Shown: in pieces, positions 1-10,382 of the stretch
Layout of the letters: each line of letters begins with the position of its first letter
How positions within the stretch are numbered: position 1 is the stretch's first letter
NCBI RefSeq assembly: GCF_014356525.2
Contig: NC_052517.1
Location: forward strand, 3,991,493-4,055,492
Origin: Nilaparvata lugens
Taxonomy: Eukaryota; Arthropoda; Insecta; Hemiptera; Delphacidae
Reading direction: 5' to 3'
Length of the DNA: 64,000 nucleotides
Notes under the pieces: generated by a model
Databases searched by the model: none
What the model saw: only the letters and a program-made list of their open reading frames with translations
What the model was told of the DNA's origin: nothing
Position numbers and translations under genes: made by a program

Positions 1-145
1 GTTCCATAATGAAATAAAAACACACATATGTTGTCAAATTCTACACAGTTTTTTTTTTTTAAGTTTCAGCTTGAAAATGTAACCTGTGTATTCATGAAAC
101 CATTGTCCTGTATCAAATAAAACTGTGTACAATTTGAAAACATAA

Positions 146-989
146 TGGCCCATATGAATAAAACCAGAGCAAATGCTCATGAGCAAAAGCATTGAGCATA
201 AGGTTTTGCTCATGAGCAAAAGGTAGAAGCAAAAGCATTTGCTCATTTTGATATGAATAAGCTTTACCTTATACTCTTACCTCATGCTCCTGAACTCTGG
301 AGCAAATGCTCACGTATTTTGAAGATTTTTCATCAGCTGATTCGATTTTGTAGCCTTAATTTGTATTTATAGCTCACGGAAGCGCTAAATATGCAAACAG
401 GGGGCACCGCTTGTGTTTGCGTCGTCTGCTCTGTTTCATGAATACAGTTTTAGGTTAGTAGAGTTTAGAATTTTGAAATAATAGCGTGAAAAAATGTCAT
501 CTCTATAATAATCTTCAGCATATTCTTATAATATCAATAGCCTTCTTATAATCGTCTACACTCTCATATTCTTAAATGCCTATTTTGTGATGGCTATCTT
601 TATAACAGGTAGCTTTTGTATTCATTCTTTTGTAGGAATAATGGTGATATATATATCATGGTTGAATCTAAAAAGAGTTTTATAGTTCTCAGCTATTGGT
701 TGTGATCGTATCTGGTATAATTTCCTCTTCCTCATACGAATTAGTTGAGCCATTTTACTATGAGCAAAAGGTGATAAGCTGCTCTAGACTAGACTCACCT
801 TTTTTGAGCAAATGCTTTAGTTTATTCATACAATTTTGAGCAAAAGCTTCTACTTTTGAGCAAATGCTCAAACTATTTTTTTGATGAGCATGAGCAAAAG
901 GTTTTGCTCACGTTTATTCATAGAAAATGAAGCAAATGCTCCATATTTTAGAAGTATGAGCAAATGCTCAACTTTATTCATATGGGCCA
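146..989. mobile_element. Inverted-repeat element, GGCCCATATGAATAAA termini, copy 1
   Basis: The element is bounded by the inverted termini TGGCCCATATGAATAAA and its complement. Inside each end are long arrays of the short motif GAGCAAATGCTC in both orientations, so the ends can fold back. The middle (about 300-700) is unique-looking and contains no coding region. A second full copy lies at 60537-61389 in inverted orientation and an internal fragment at 18165-18430. No transposase is present, so it is non-autonomous. Confidence 0.8.
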
Positions 990-1345
990 TTGTGTGTTTG
1001 TATTTCAATTCTTTCCTTTATTGTAAGATAAGCTTGTATATAGATTTAGAAAGCGCCTGTTCAAGTTGGAATCTTTCGTGTAAATTTCTATCTTATTGCT
1101 TAAATTTGTAAGAAATCGCTTATTTGATTCATCTTCACCTTTATTCGAATTTTGTTGAGTATTTATAAAAAATGAATGAAAAAATTATTGAAAATCATTC
1201 CCCCTCTTTCTTCCAGAACACCACATCATTGTCTAATTTTTTATGTGTTATTTACATTGTTACTGTAATCGTTTTATTGCTTTTTCTCATTGTATTTTTT
1301 GTGTGTAAATTAATTTGAAAATTTAAATGGAATTTTATATTTAAG

Positions 1346-1473
1346 GACCTGAAAGGTGTGGAAAACGTGTACACCCAACATGTTCCAGTCCTTAAGGAGA
1401 CCTTGGAGGACCTCATTAAGGGCCGATTGAAAGAGAGTTCCTTCCCTATGTTGGGAAAGAGTCCCCCTAAAAG
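1346..1473 (+). CDS. Vps45: Vps45 penultimate exon
   Basis: The acceptor is ATTTAAG before 1346 and the donor AAAG|GTAGGG follows 1473. It encodes 42 codons plus two bases, from [12 protein letters not shown] to MLGKSPPKR. The matching phase of the exon at 3198 completes the Arg codon. Confidence 0.88.
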
Positions 1474-3400
1474 GTAGGGATGCAAAAATACAAAAATTGT
1501 TTGTTTTTTTAGAATAATTTGTAAAAACACAGGAATTTACCTTTACTGAAACTACAGTCATAGAGAAAATATAGCATAAGAAGATATGCCATGGTTTGTA
1601 GAATTCATTCAAAGTTTAAAAGTTTTGTATCAAATTTTTGTGTTGTGTATAAAGTTGAGATGATACTGTATCATATTATGTTGATACTGTATCATTTATG
1701 GTGATATGCCAAGGTATAGTTCGTTTATGTTGCAAATGTCACTGTTAACTGAAGCCGATAGTCCTAGTAGATTTTGGTGAAGCTATGTTACGCTGGTAGT
1801 CTGGAAATCGACTTTGTGAAAATAATTAAGTACTGAAATACTTATTATATTAACCGAGCAATTTCTGTATTTATATATCTTGTTATTCATGTTTAATGGA
1901 TCTCGAAAATGGCTCTAACGATTTTCACGAAATTTGGAACATATTAGGTTTATGATATCAAGATTGCGCTAGGTCTCATCCTTGGGAAAACTCGCTGAAC
2001 AACATTAAAAGGATAATTCATCCTTGGCTGAAACAGCTGTGGATAGTAAAAAAGTGAGTATGTGAAAAATCAAAATATCGCATCCCCGAAATTGATAAGA
2101 TGACATTAATATAGTCATCTGTGAAATACTAGTAGTTCTGTGAACAGTAGACCTCACGCAGTATTCTCATCCACAAGTACCTGATTGAAACTATAGACCT
2201 TATGGAAATACAGCAATAGACTGGCTTCTCCACACATCTGTGTAATCACTTGTCAGCTGATTTATAATGAATAATTCTATAGTCTGATTTTTACTCCGAT
2301 ATTGGCGTATGAAGGAGGCTCCTTTTTCCTTTTATATTATCCTTGAAATGCAAAATTTCCAAAAACCTTGTATATACGTCGACGCGCAATTAAAAAAGGA
2401 ACATACCTGTCAAATTTCATGAAAATCTATTACCGTGTTTCGCCGTAAATGCTCAACATATAAACATTAAGAGAAATGCCAAACCGTCGACTTGAATCTT
2501 AGACCTCACTTCGCTCGCTCAATAAACACGATCATTTTAGAGAATTGAGTTCTGTTTATCAATAAATAAAAAATAACGAGCGAAGCGCGGTGCCCCGATA
2601 TTTTTGTGAAGTGAACAACTACAAGACTCAACCTATTTGGGACTATGTGTAACCTTATCTAAATTTGGGAGAGGAATAGACAAGTTTACCTTATTCTCTC
2701 TTTTGGTAGAGAGTTAGTGGGGAGGATTTTGAATATTCTTTCCGAAGAATGGACATTGATATGTCCAAAGCTCCGCCAATTTATGTAGATGCATAACAAT
2801 ATAATTATTATCTATAGTTATTATATCACAAATTGCTTTTTCATATCATATACAGTTCAATAATTATTTTCTTAGTCCATATTATGTAAATTCATCTATA
2901 ATGTTGCTGTATTGTAAGCTATTGTATATAAGTGTATAAGCCAGTATATATTGTAATCTACATAAATAAAGTAATCAATCAATCAATCAACCTTATCTAA
3001 ATTTGGGAGAGGAATAGCACAAGGTTACCTTATTATTTTTTCTCTTCCTATCATTTTGATGATGTACTTATTGTATCAATCAATAAAGAATAATATAATA
3101 ATGTATGTTCCGCATTTATGGCGAAACGAAATCGATAACTGTGATTTGTATTCTTGACATTTCAAATAATATGTGATTTTGTTTTATTTTTCGACAGGGT
3201 GCAAGACATCATTGTTCTTGTGGTAGGAGGGGTGACCTACGAGGAGTCGCTAGTAGTTCAGCAGATGAACGACAGTTCAGCCATCCCAGTGCGCATAGTT
3301 CCTCGGGGGAACCACCGTTCACAACTCACAATCGTTCCTCAGCGAAGTGATGGAGACAACTAGGGGGATGACTCCTAGTAGGGGGACCAGGATGCGTTGA
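1346..3400 (+). CDS. Vps45: Vps45 (Sec1/Munc18 family), 3' end of gene
   Basis: Two exons (1346-1473 and 3198-3400) encode the C-terminal part of vacuolar protein sorting-associated protein 45. Vps45 is a cytosolic SM protein that binds syntaxin-type SNAREs and promotes endosome/Golgi vesicle fusion. Seen: [11 protein letters not shown] and [13 protein letters not shown] in the first exon, [16 protein letters not shown] in the second, joined through a phase-2 intron with GT and AG borders. The upstream exons (most of the roughly 570-residue family length) lie outside the window. As read, the frame goes off after VRIV at 3300 and stops at 3361-3363. Skipping one C at 3301 restores the family-typical ending ([16 protein letters not shown]) and a stop at 3398-3400. 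Either the allele is frameshifted or the base is a sequence error. Identity is very likely. Confidence 0.88.
1560..1740. repeat. GATACTGTATC-rich repeat (family E), copy
   Basis: Short AT-rich repeat with palindromic GATACTGTATCAT motifs, the phrase AAGATATGCCATGGT and the phrase CAAGTTGAGATGATAC. The same phrases recur at 4488, 23048, 37737, 49536, 54578, 57996 and 59640. It is non-coding and lies in the last Vps45 intron. Confidence 0.7.
1862..2120. repeat. Interspersed repeat with TCTCGAAAANGGCTCTAACG
   Basis: About 260 bp closely matching 55250-55580 (ATGGATCTCGAAAATGGCTC, ACGAAATTTGGAACATA and GGATAATTCATC phrases). No open reading frame was seen. It is probably a non-autonomous transposon end; the class is unknown. 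Confidence 0.6.
2126..2522. mobile_element. Family B element (CTAGTAGTTCTGTGAACAGT end), copy 1
   Basis: One end is ACTAGTAGTTCTGTGAACAG and the other is GACCTCACTTCGCTCG. Internal phrases TTGTATATACGTCGACGCGC and GTTTCGCCGTAAATGC are shared with copies at 12432, 18545, 21637/22157, 47030, 48661 and 51678. On the complement it ends in CTAG before T, which is compatible with a Helitron/Helentron-type terminus, but that is only a suggestion. It has no coding capacity. Confidence 0.75.
2706..2991 (+). mobile_element. Retroelement 3' tail (family H) with (AATC)n end
   Basis: About 285 bp starting GGTAGAGAGTTAGTGGGGAG and ending ACATAAATAAAGTAATC with short AATC repeats. Other copies lie at 16898, 17301 and 47894, all sharing the 3' end and differing in the simple tail. 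A fixed 3' end plus a simple repeat tail is typical of LINE/SINE retroposition products. No RT is present. Confidence 0.65.
3198..3400 (+). CDS. Vps45: Vps45 last exon with apparent +1 frameshift at 3301
   Basis: The acceptor is TTCGACAG before 3198. The exon reads [11 protein letters not shown] and onwards to VRIV ending at 3300. The as-given frame then yields a non-family tail and TAG at 3361-3363. The next frame from 3302 reads 32 codons that match the conserved Vps45 C-terminus and ends at TGA 3398-3400. Conservation of the shifted frame argues for a recent mutation or a sequencing error. Confidence 0.82.
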
Positions 3401-4480
3401 GCAGGAGCAGGATGAGGAGGAAGGAGGAGGAGGGGGGAAGGAGGAGGAGGAGGAGGAGGAGGAGGAGGAGGGGTGTAGAAGGTGGTGGGGAGGAGAAGGT
3501 GGAGGAGGAGGAGAGGAGGAGGAGGAGGGAGGAGGAGGAGGAGAAGGAGGAGAAGGAGAAGGAGAAGAAGAAGAAGAAGAAGAAGAAGAAGAAGGAGGAG
3601 GAGTAGGAGGTGGAAGAGGTGGAGGAGGAGAAGGAGGAGAAGGGGAAGGAGAAGACAGGAGAAGAAGGTGAGGAGGAGGAGGAGGAGGAGGGGGGGAGAA
3701 GGTGGTGGAGTAGGAGGGGTAGAAGGTGGTGGAGAAGGAGGAGTAAGAGGAGGAGGAGAAGGAGAAGACAGGAGAAGAAGATGAGGAGGTGGAGGAGAAG
3801 GTGAGGAGGAGGAGGACGCTTAGTAGGTGGTGGAGAAGGAGGAGTAGGAGGAGGAGAAAAAGAAGAAGATAAGGAGGAGGAGGAGGAGGGGGGGAAAGGA
3901 GGAGAAGGTGGAGGTGGAAAAGGTGGTGGAGGAGAAGGAGGAGGGGGTGAAGAAGACAGGAGGAGAAGGAGAAGAAGAAGTAGAAGAAGAAAAAAACTCT
4001 ATTCAATTCGGAGTTCTTTAAAGTAGAAGATTAGAATATGAGTCGTACGCGAATAATACATGGGTAATTGAATTAATTAGTAGAGACTATAATTTATGTA
4101 GAAGGAATTGAAGAAGAAGAAGAAGAAGAAGAAGAAGAAGAAGAAGAAGAAGAAGAAGAAGGAGGAGGAGGAGGAGGAGGAGGAGGAGGAGGAGGGAGGA
4201 GGAGGAGGAGGAGGAGGAGGAGGAGGAGGAGGAGGAGGAGGAGGAGGAGGAGGAGGGGAGGAGGAGGAGGAGGAGGAGAGGAGAAGGAGAAGGAGAAGGA
4301 GAGGAGAAGGAGAAGGAGAAGGAGAAGGAGAAGGAGAAGAGAAGGAGAAGGAGAAGAGAAGGAGAAGGAGAAGGAGAAGGAGAAGGAGAAGGAGAAGGAG
4401 AAGGAGAAGGAGAAGGAGAAGGAGAAGGAGAAGGAGAAGGAGAAGGAGAAGAAGAAGAAGGAGAAGAAAAAGAAGACAGT
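3401..4480. repeat. Long polypurine tract, (GGA)n, (GAA)n, (GAGAAG)n
   Basis: Nearly all purine on the + strand from about 3401 to 3995 and again from about 4108 to 4475, with a short mixed break between. Units shift from GGA to GAA to AAGGAG. It begins directly after the Vps45 stop, so it would sit in that gene's 3' UTR. The long Pro/Ser/Leu or Arg/Glu/Gly reading frames here are translations of the simple repeat and are not genes. Confidence 0.93.
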
Positions 4481-4487
4481 GGTTAAG

Positions 4488-4699
4488 TAGCGTCATAGAG
4501 AAAATAAAGCATAAGAAGATATGCCATGGTTTGTAGAATTCATTAACAGTTTGAAAGATTTGTATCAAATTTTTGTGTTTTGTATCAAGTTGAGATGATA
4601 CTGTATCATATTGTGTTGATACTGTATCATTTACGGTGATATGCCATGGTAAAGCACCGTTATGTTGCAAATGTGAGTGTTAACTGAAGCCGATAGTTC
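4488..4699. repeat. Family E repeat copy
   Basis: Contains CATAGAGAAAATAAAGCATA, two GATACTGTATCAT palindromes and the phrase TTAACTGAAGCCGATAGT, which is also part of the 151-bp satellite unit. AATAAA at 4503-4508 is the first canonical poly(A) signal downstream of the Vps45 stop. Confidence 0.65.
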
Positions 4700-5285
4700 T
4701 ATAGTGAGGTCCACGTTATAATGGCAGTGGAGAAATATAGAACAATAGCGATGCCGATTCTCTGCATTAATTAATCATATTTCTACACTGTCAAAAACAT
4801 AATTGGCACCGTTGTGGACCTAGAAAAGGATAGTATCACCGGCTTTGTCGAATGATAGACAAGGGTAGCAAAACCAAAGTTGATCAAATACTGTCATTAT
4901 AACGTGGGCCTCACTATAAATCCTATAGTGAGGTCCACGTTATAATGGCAGTGGAGAAAGATAGAAGAACAACGTTGTCGATCCTCACTGTCTTGTCAAT
5001 GCCTTCTATAGACGGTAGCTGATACAGGTTTATTGATGTAATATTAACTGTTCATTCTCGTTTAAAATAATCAATTATATTTTTTAATAATTTCATAATG
5101 AATTTACATAATTAAGATGAAATATTTTGTTAATCATTTATTAATTATTCTACATTGTTAAAATACGATCTGGCAACAGAGCAAAGCGAGAAAGAGATAG
5201 CGCTATCCGCTTTGTTGAATGATAGACAAGGATAGCAATACCATTGCTAATCTAACACTGCCATTATAACGTGGACCTCACCATA
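4700..5285. mobile_element. Two adjacent MITEs, family A (GAGGTCCACGTTATAATGGC)
   Basis: Copies span about 4700-4918 and 4924-5285. Each begins TATAGTGAGGTCCACGTTAT and ends with the inverted form. The inner end motifs are GCAGTGGAGAAAGATAG and CAAGGATAGCAATACC. The flanking TA is compatible with a TA target, as for mariner-like or piggyBac-like MITEs. This is the commonest family in the window, with at least 14 copies. Confidence 0.8.
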
Positions 5286-5307
5286 GCTAGTTTTCCCCTA
5301 CATTGGT

Positions 5308-5456
5308 CTGGTTGCACAAAAGCTAGTTGAATTTTAATCATAATTAAATGCCAATAGATCCATTCAGAGAAGGCTTTCTTGAAAAGAAGGCTTCTTTGAT
5401 TCGTTCTTGTGACATTTAATCACGGTTAAAATTTAACATACTTTTGTGCAACTGAG
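5308..5456. mobile_element. Hairpin MITE, family D (GGTTGCACAAAAG)
   Basis: An almost complete palindrome: GGTTGCACAAAAGCTAGTTG at the left, a TTTAATCATAATTAA-type inner arm, a central AAGGCTTTCTTGAAAAGAAGG, and the inverted arm ending TTTTGTGCAACTG. Other copies at 31243, 31496, 32119 and 46332. Confidence 0.78.
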
Positions 5457-6034
5457 TCATAGAACTCTAATCTAATCACTATGTTATAATAATTGAGACA
5501 TTCTTTTTAAAACAAATTTATATCTAATATAATTACCTATTGTTAATGCCTCTGCTGTTGCTAATATTGTAAGTAAATTATATTATAACATTTATATTAC
5601 TTATATGTAAATAGTATTTTCTACATTATAAAATCTCTAGATTGTATTAAATTTGTCTATTTATTTATTGTAAATAATACACAATCCATTTATGTTAAAC
5701 ATGTAGAATTGTTATATTTATAAAAATTATGTGTAAAATATTCAAGAAATTGCGAACAATATGATATATACCTACCTGTAAATATATTTATGATGTAATG
5801 GAAATTTATCAATATAATACTTTTTTCTATCTTCCTTATTTCCACATCATCCTGCGTAAGAACTCTCAAAAATTTTTGAATGATTAAAATAATATTCATA
5901 TACCTATTTACATAATATTTTTCTAGTAATAAATAGATAATATTCAAATCAATTAATTGTAAAGATATTGTACACTTTACTTTCAAAATGGCACAATAAG
6001 CTAAGGCTCAAAATGTATATTTTTCAATAATAAA
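5457..6034. other. AT-rich intergenic DNA, nothing recognised
   Basis: Strongly AT-rich and free of repeated phrases seen elsewhere. The 98-codon minus-strand frame here has low-complexity Ile/Asn/Tyr composition and no recognisable motif, so no gene is called. Confidence 0.6.
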
Positions 6035-6822
6035 AAAAAATCTGGTGTGGCGCACTCAAACAACTTTCCTTGCCGTTATGAAAATTGATCACCTGACGCT
6101 AGTGTAAACGCGCATCTCAAGTCAAAGATCTGAGACAGCTGGTGACAGTTCAATAACGCTGGATACACACGAGATCTGTTATGTCTTCATAGTGAATGAT
6201 TTAATAGAATCAACAGTTGCCAACCGTTTGCAATTGAATAATTTATTACATTTTCTCAAATTTCAAGCTTATTTTCAATTTTAGGTGAAAATGTTACTGG
6301 ACATTAATTGAGAGATTTCCATGCTCAATAATTTCCACTCGAAATTTTTCGTTTGAATTATATCTGAGATCTGATAATTGGAAATCTAAAATCAAACTTT
6401 GGATAGATGGGGCGGAGCTCCTGAAATTTTTACAGATATGAGACTTGTGGCAGTTGATATAGCTTATCAATGACTATTTTAGGTATAAATTTGATCAAAA
6501 TCGTTGGAGCCATTTTCGAGAAAATCGCGAAAAACCCTGTTTTTGACAAAATTTTTGCCATTTTAGCTGCTATCTTGAATCGCATTTGATCGAAATTGTT
6601 CGTGTTGGTTAGTGTAAGGACTTTAAGTTCCAAATTTTCAAGTCATTCCGTTTATTGGGAGATGAGATATCGTGTACATAGACGCACACACACATACAAA
6701 CCAATACTCAAAAACCACTTTTTTGGACTGAGGGGACCTTAAAACGTATAGAAATTGGGGTACCTTAATTTTTTTCGGAAAGCAATACTTTCCTTACCTA
6801 TGGTAAAAGGGCAAGGAAAGTA
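6035..6822. mobile_element. Family C element (~0.8-1 kb, CTGGTGTGGCGCACTC end)
   Basis: Starts AATCTGGTGTGGCGCACTCA, followed by AACTTTCCTTGCCGTTATG. Ends TACCTATGGTAAAAGGGCAAGGAAAGT. CTTTCCTTGCC at both ends forms a short inverted repeat. A CA-rich microsatellite sits at the same internal place (6688-6705) as in the other copies (25780, 35331, 51846). No protein is coded. Confidence 0.75.
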
Positions 6823-6870
6823 ACAACATGAAAGGACGCGATTCTATCACAGATTATGTGTGTATTCTGT

Positions 6871-9800
6871 CATAGGCGCCGACTTGTCAAAATTATTGGG
6901 GGGGCCCTAACCGGGTGGTCCGCCAACCCCCCCCCCCCAACAAATTTTTTTTTAAATTTATAAGGCCTAGAAATGCTTTATTTAACTACTGGTATAAAAT
7001 ATTTTTCAAAAAGTCAAATTTATGGAAGAAAAAAGCTTACTTCTTTCTATTTATTAAAAATACAGAGAGTATGAAGAATAAATTACTGTATTTAACCCAA
7101 TATGTATATATACATATTGATTGGTTGGCCAATGTCCCTAAATCATGGACCAATTTTGAATTTATAAGACCTAAAACGCTGTATTTAATTATGCAGTATA
7201 AAGAATATAGGCAGAAACAAATCACATTTTACTCTTTCACACTAAAATAAAATAAAAATGAGCAAAATTAATGAACTAAAAATAGCATAAAGAATATCTA
7301 ATATTACTCGAAAAGCCAAATTTTCAGAAGATAAAAAGCCTAGGTCTACTTACTTAAAATACAGAGAGTATGAAGAATAAAATAATTACTGTATTTAATT
7401 CAGTTTAACTTACATACATATCCATTGATTGGCCAATGTCCTTCTCCTTATACCATTGAAAAAGTATGCCTTCTGAGTTCATTGCTGCTTATAAACTCGT
7501 TCATCACCGTGCTCAAGTGAACTTCGTCCAGGACATCACGGTGGGCGTGAAGGACTGCTAAATTGTTCAGCCGTTTCTGTCCCATTGTTGATCTCAGATA
7601 CGTCTTCAGTCGACGGAGTGCACTAAAAGAGCGTTCTGCCGTTGCCGACGAAATTGGCACTACTTGAAGAAGCTTGATCACTTTAACCACTTCTGACAGC
7701 ATTTTTTTAATGGCTGGCTCTTGTGAAAGATATTTCCTTACATCACGCATTGATTTCATTTTTAAATTATTTTGCCTATTAATATCGGCTAACATGTTTA
7801 GATGTATTTGCAACCTTTCAACATCCAGGTCATTTTTAAAAAAATCTTTCGACTGTTCGAAACTTGAACCTTCTTCGTTCGCCACTAACACACTCAAAAA
7901 CTCTTTTTCGACCGCAACGAGCCGCGACAAGCCCGTGGACTCAAAGCGTTCTTTGATGCAAGATCGCACCGTTTCACACACCTCGATGTAGAGAGCTTTG
8001 AAGTAGTCCTTTGGGGTGTTGAAGTTATGTGGTGAGCTGGCTCCGTCGTTTTCATATCTATTTGGAACGCGCCGTTTCCTTGGAATCACAGGCTCTTCTA
8101 CTTGTGAAAATTTGTTTTTTAAGCACGACTTCCAAAACTCCTCAAAGCCATCTCGCTTATCATCTAAAATGCTAATCAATCCTTTAAACATGCCTTCCAC
8201 TTCAGTTACACTTAGATGAGGGCTCTGAATGTTTTCGTTAACTTCTTCTACTACGTTCATTACATGGCAATATAAATTCAAAAATAAATAAGTCCTGAAC
8301 AGTATCATAGATTCAAGAAAACCCGCACATTTATAACCTGCTTCAGTTTTGTCTGTTGAGGAAAATATCTCAAAAAACTGTAGGAGATCTTCATAGTTTT
8401 TCAAAATCCTCTGTATACTTGAAGCTCGCATTGTCCATCGGGTCGGGCAAAGTGGTCGAAGATTGGCTTGATCATTTTCACTTTCGAGGCGTATGTTTCT
8501 AAATAAATTGATTCTTTTGTTAGATTCCTTAACTGTATTTATTAGATCTTTGGCTAAGGCCATAACATCCCTCATGCATGGGAGGCAAGAAAGGCTGTCC
8601 TGCACTGCTAAGTTCAAACTATGGGCTGTACAGTGCACGTAGTGTGCCTGGGGCTGAATATCCAAAAGTAACTTTTGCAGGCCTTTAAATCTTCCTCTCA
8701 TGTTTGCCGCTCCATCATAGCACTGTCCTCTCAATTTTTCAATAGGTAAATTAAGCCGCGCAAAAATGTCCTTAACAATTTTGAAAAGAGTTTGTGCTTC
8801 GGTATTAGGAGTCTCATATAAACCAATAAAGTCTTCATTGATTATTAAATCGTCACTTACAGTTCGAACACAAAATGACACTTGCTCATGAATCGATATA
8901 TCACTTGTTTCGTCCACAATAATTGAAAAGTGTTCACTATTCTTGATTTTATCTAGCACTGAGCGCACAACAGATTTGCCCAATATATCAATTATCTCAT
9001 TTTGAACGTCATGTGAGATCCATTTATACCCAGAACGCCCCAACCAGTCTTTTAACTCAGGAACGTCTTTTTTCCTAAGTTCTAGCAATTGCAAAAAATT
9101 TGAGTTAATATCTTCATGTCCTCTTATGGCCAAACCTTGCCGGCAAAGGTACTTAACTGTTGTAAAAATAATTTCAAGAGCCAAACGGGCTTTCTTCATG
9201 TCACTGTTCAATTGATCATTTAATTGAGCGGCTACACTTGGTTTTGCTAAAGATGAAAGTTTTAAAACTCCTTCCTTATGCACAGACGTATTTTCATGAG
9301 TACGAAATTTGTCCAATCCCTTTTTCCAGTTAGAAAAACCAACAGTAGTAAACGCATCTTCTTTCTTGGTAGTCAATTGGAGAAGGCCCTTGGCCTCTGC
9401 CTCTTTGCAGGTCTGACAAAAAACTTTATCCATTGTTGCGTCATATTGTAACCATTTATATTTAGTCACCCAAGACTTCTGGAACGATCTTCCTCCAATA
9501 GGCTTGTCATTAGGTTTTGTATTTTGCTGTGAAAAGCTCACGCCTGATGTTGAAGCAGTTGTTTCGACATTTGCCGGGGTTGCAGTGTCAATGCGAGGCT
9601 TCTTAGTGATGAATTTATCCATTATAGGCTACAAAAAAAATCACTAATGCAGAAGCCGACAAAATAAACACTTACTCTAAAAACACTACATACTGTGCAC
9701 AATTCTAACAATTGCAGCCCTAACAACACGTCAACACATGAAATTAGGTTATACGCGAACGCGACCGTGTCATAACTCACTTGACAAGCAAGAAGCAACT

Positions 9801-10382
9801 AGCCAACTATCACAACTACACAACACAAGACAGACTAGAATGCAGTGTGTCCAGCCCGGGAAAAATTAAGTACTAATTATCAAAATATCCCTCGCAAAAT
9901 GTACTACGGCTGGACACACTGCTAGAGTGAGTGCAGGAGCAGTGGCGCAATTTTTGGCATGAGTGTGCGGGGAGGGGTGGGTTGTTTGACTTACCGGGTC
10001 GTCGCCCTCTACGCCTTCTAGACAATAACAATAACAAGTAGACAATAACAATAACAGTGGTTCGCGTCGCAGCACAGTTCCAAATTCTTATAACTATCTA
10101 TGACTCCCCTTACCCTCATGCTTCAACACTCATCTCTTTGGCTAAACTTACTCAGTTTTACATCGTATTAAGTTCGTAAAAGCACAACACAGTATGACAT
10201 TGTGTTGAGAGTAATTGGTTTAGTACTGTTTAAAGAGTTTATAGTAGCGTATCACGCGATGCTTTAAACTTACAAGCAAAATGTAATTATCCTTCTCAAC
10301 AAATTATTGGGGGGGCTCCGCCCCCTCAACTAAATTTTGGGGGGGCTCGAGCCCCTTGGGCCCCATGGAGTCGGCGCCTATG
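6871..10382 (-). mobile_element. hAT-type DNA transposon with intact transposase ORF
   Basis: Inverted termini CATAGGCGCCGACT (6871-6884) and its complement (10369-10382) enclose one minus-strand transposase gene. Just inside both ends is a direct AATTATTGGGGGGGC phrase. No perfect 8-bp target duplication was seen: TATTCTGT lies on the left and TTTGATAG on the right. The insertion may therefore be old at its borders, or the true ends may differ by a few bases. It sits about 430 bp upstream of the caspase start, in opposite orientation. Confidence 0.88.
7448..9622 (-). CDS. hAT family transposase, ZMYM1-like (TTF zinc finger + RNase H-like)
   Basis: An uninterrupted 724-codon frame. Residues about 50-120 form a TTF-type zinc finger region (WVTKYKWLQYD, FCQTCKEAEA, then HENTSVHKEGV). 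A DUF4371-like segment follows (LNDQLNSDMKKARL). Then comes the RNase H-like catalytic fold with FSIIVDETSD (first acidic cluster), GQCYDGAANMRG and HCTAHSLNLAVQD. The C-terminus has the hAT dimerisation signature SATAERSFSALRRLKTYLRS near residues 650-690. The length is normal for the family and no stop or frameshift is seen, so the copy may be recent or still active. It would bind the element ends and catalyse cut-and-paste movement. The start at 9622 gives MDKFITKKP, a common opening for this group. Confidence 0.93.
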   Translation of the reverse strand: MDKFITKKPRIDTATPANVETTASTSGVSFSQQNTKPNDKPIGGRSFQKSWVTKYKWLQYDATMDKVFCQTCKEAEAKGLLQLTTKKEDAFTTVGFSNWKKGLDKFRTHENTSVHKEGVLKLSSLAKPSVAAQLNDQLNSDMKKARLALEIIFTTVKYLCRQGLAIRGHEDINSNFLQLLELRKKDVPELKDWLGRSGYKWISHDVQNEIIDILGKSVVRSVLDKIKNSEHFSIIVDETSDISIHEQVSFCVRTVSDDLIINEDFIGLYETPNTEAQTLFKIVKDIFARLNLPIEKLRGQCYDGAANMRGRFKGLQKLLLDIQPQAHYVHCTAHSLNLAVQDSLSCLPCMRDVMALAKDLINTVKESNKRINLFRNIRLESENDQANLRPLCPTRWTMRASSIQRILKNYEDLLQFFEIFSSTDKTEAGYKCAGFLESMILFRTYLFLNLYCHVMNVVEEVNENIQSPHLSVTEVEGMFKGLISILDDKRDGFEEFWKSCLKNKFSQVEEPVIPRKRRVPNRYENDGASSPHNFNTPKDYFKALYIEVCETVRSCIKERFESTGLSRLVAVEKEFLSVLVANEEGSSFEQSKDFFKNDLDVERLQIHLNMLADINRQNNLKMKSMRDVRKYLSQEPAIKKMLSEVVKVIKLLQVVPISSATAERSFSALRRLKTYLRSTMGQKRLNNLAVLHAHRDVLDEVHLSTVMNEFISSNELRRHTFSMV

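Noticed and set aside
3326..4006. Long minus-strand Ser/Pro/Leu-rich frame and several + strand Arg/Glu/Gly frames
   Set aside because: They are six-frame translations of (GGA)n/(GAA)n DNA, with no start context, introns or domains.
4077..4670. 197-codon minus-strand Leu/Pro/Ser/Phe frame
   Set aside because: Simple-sequence artefact of the purine tract joined to a family E repeat.
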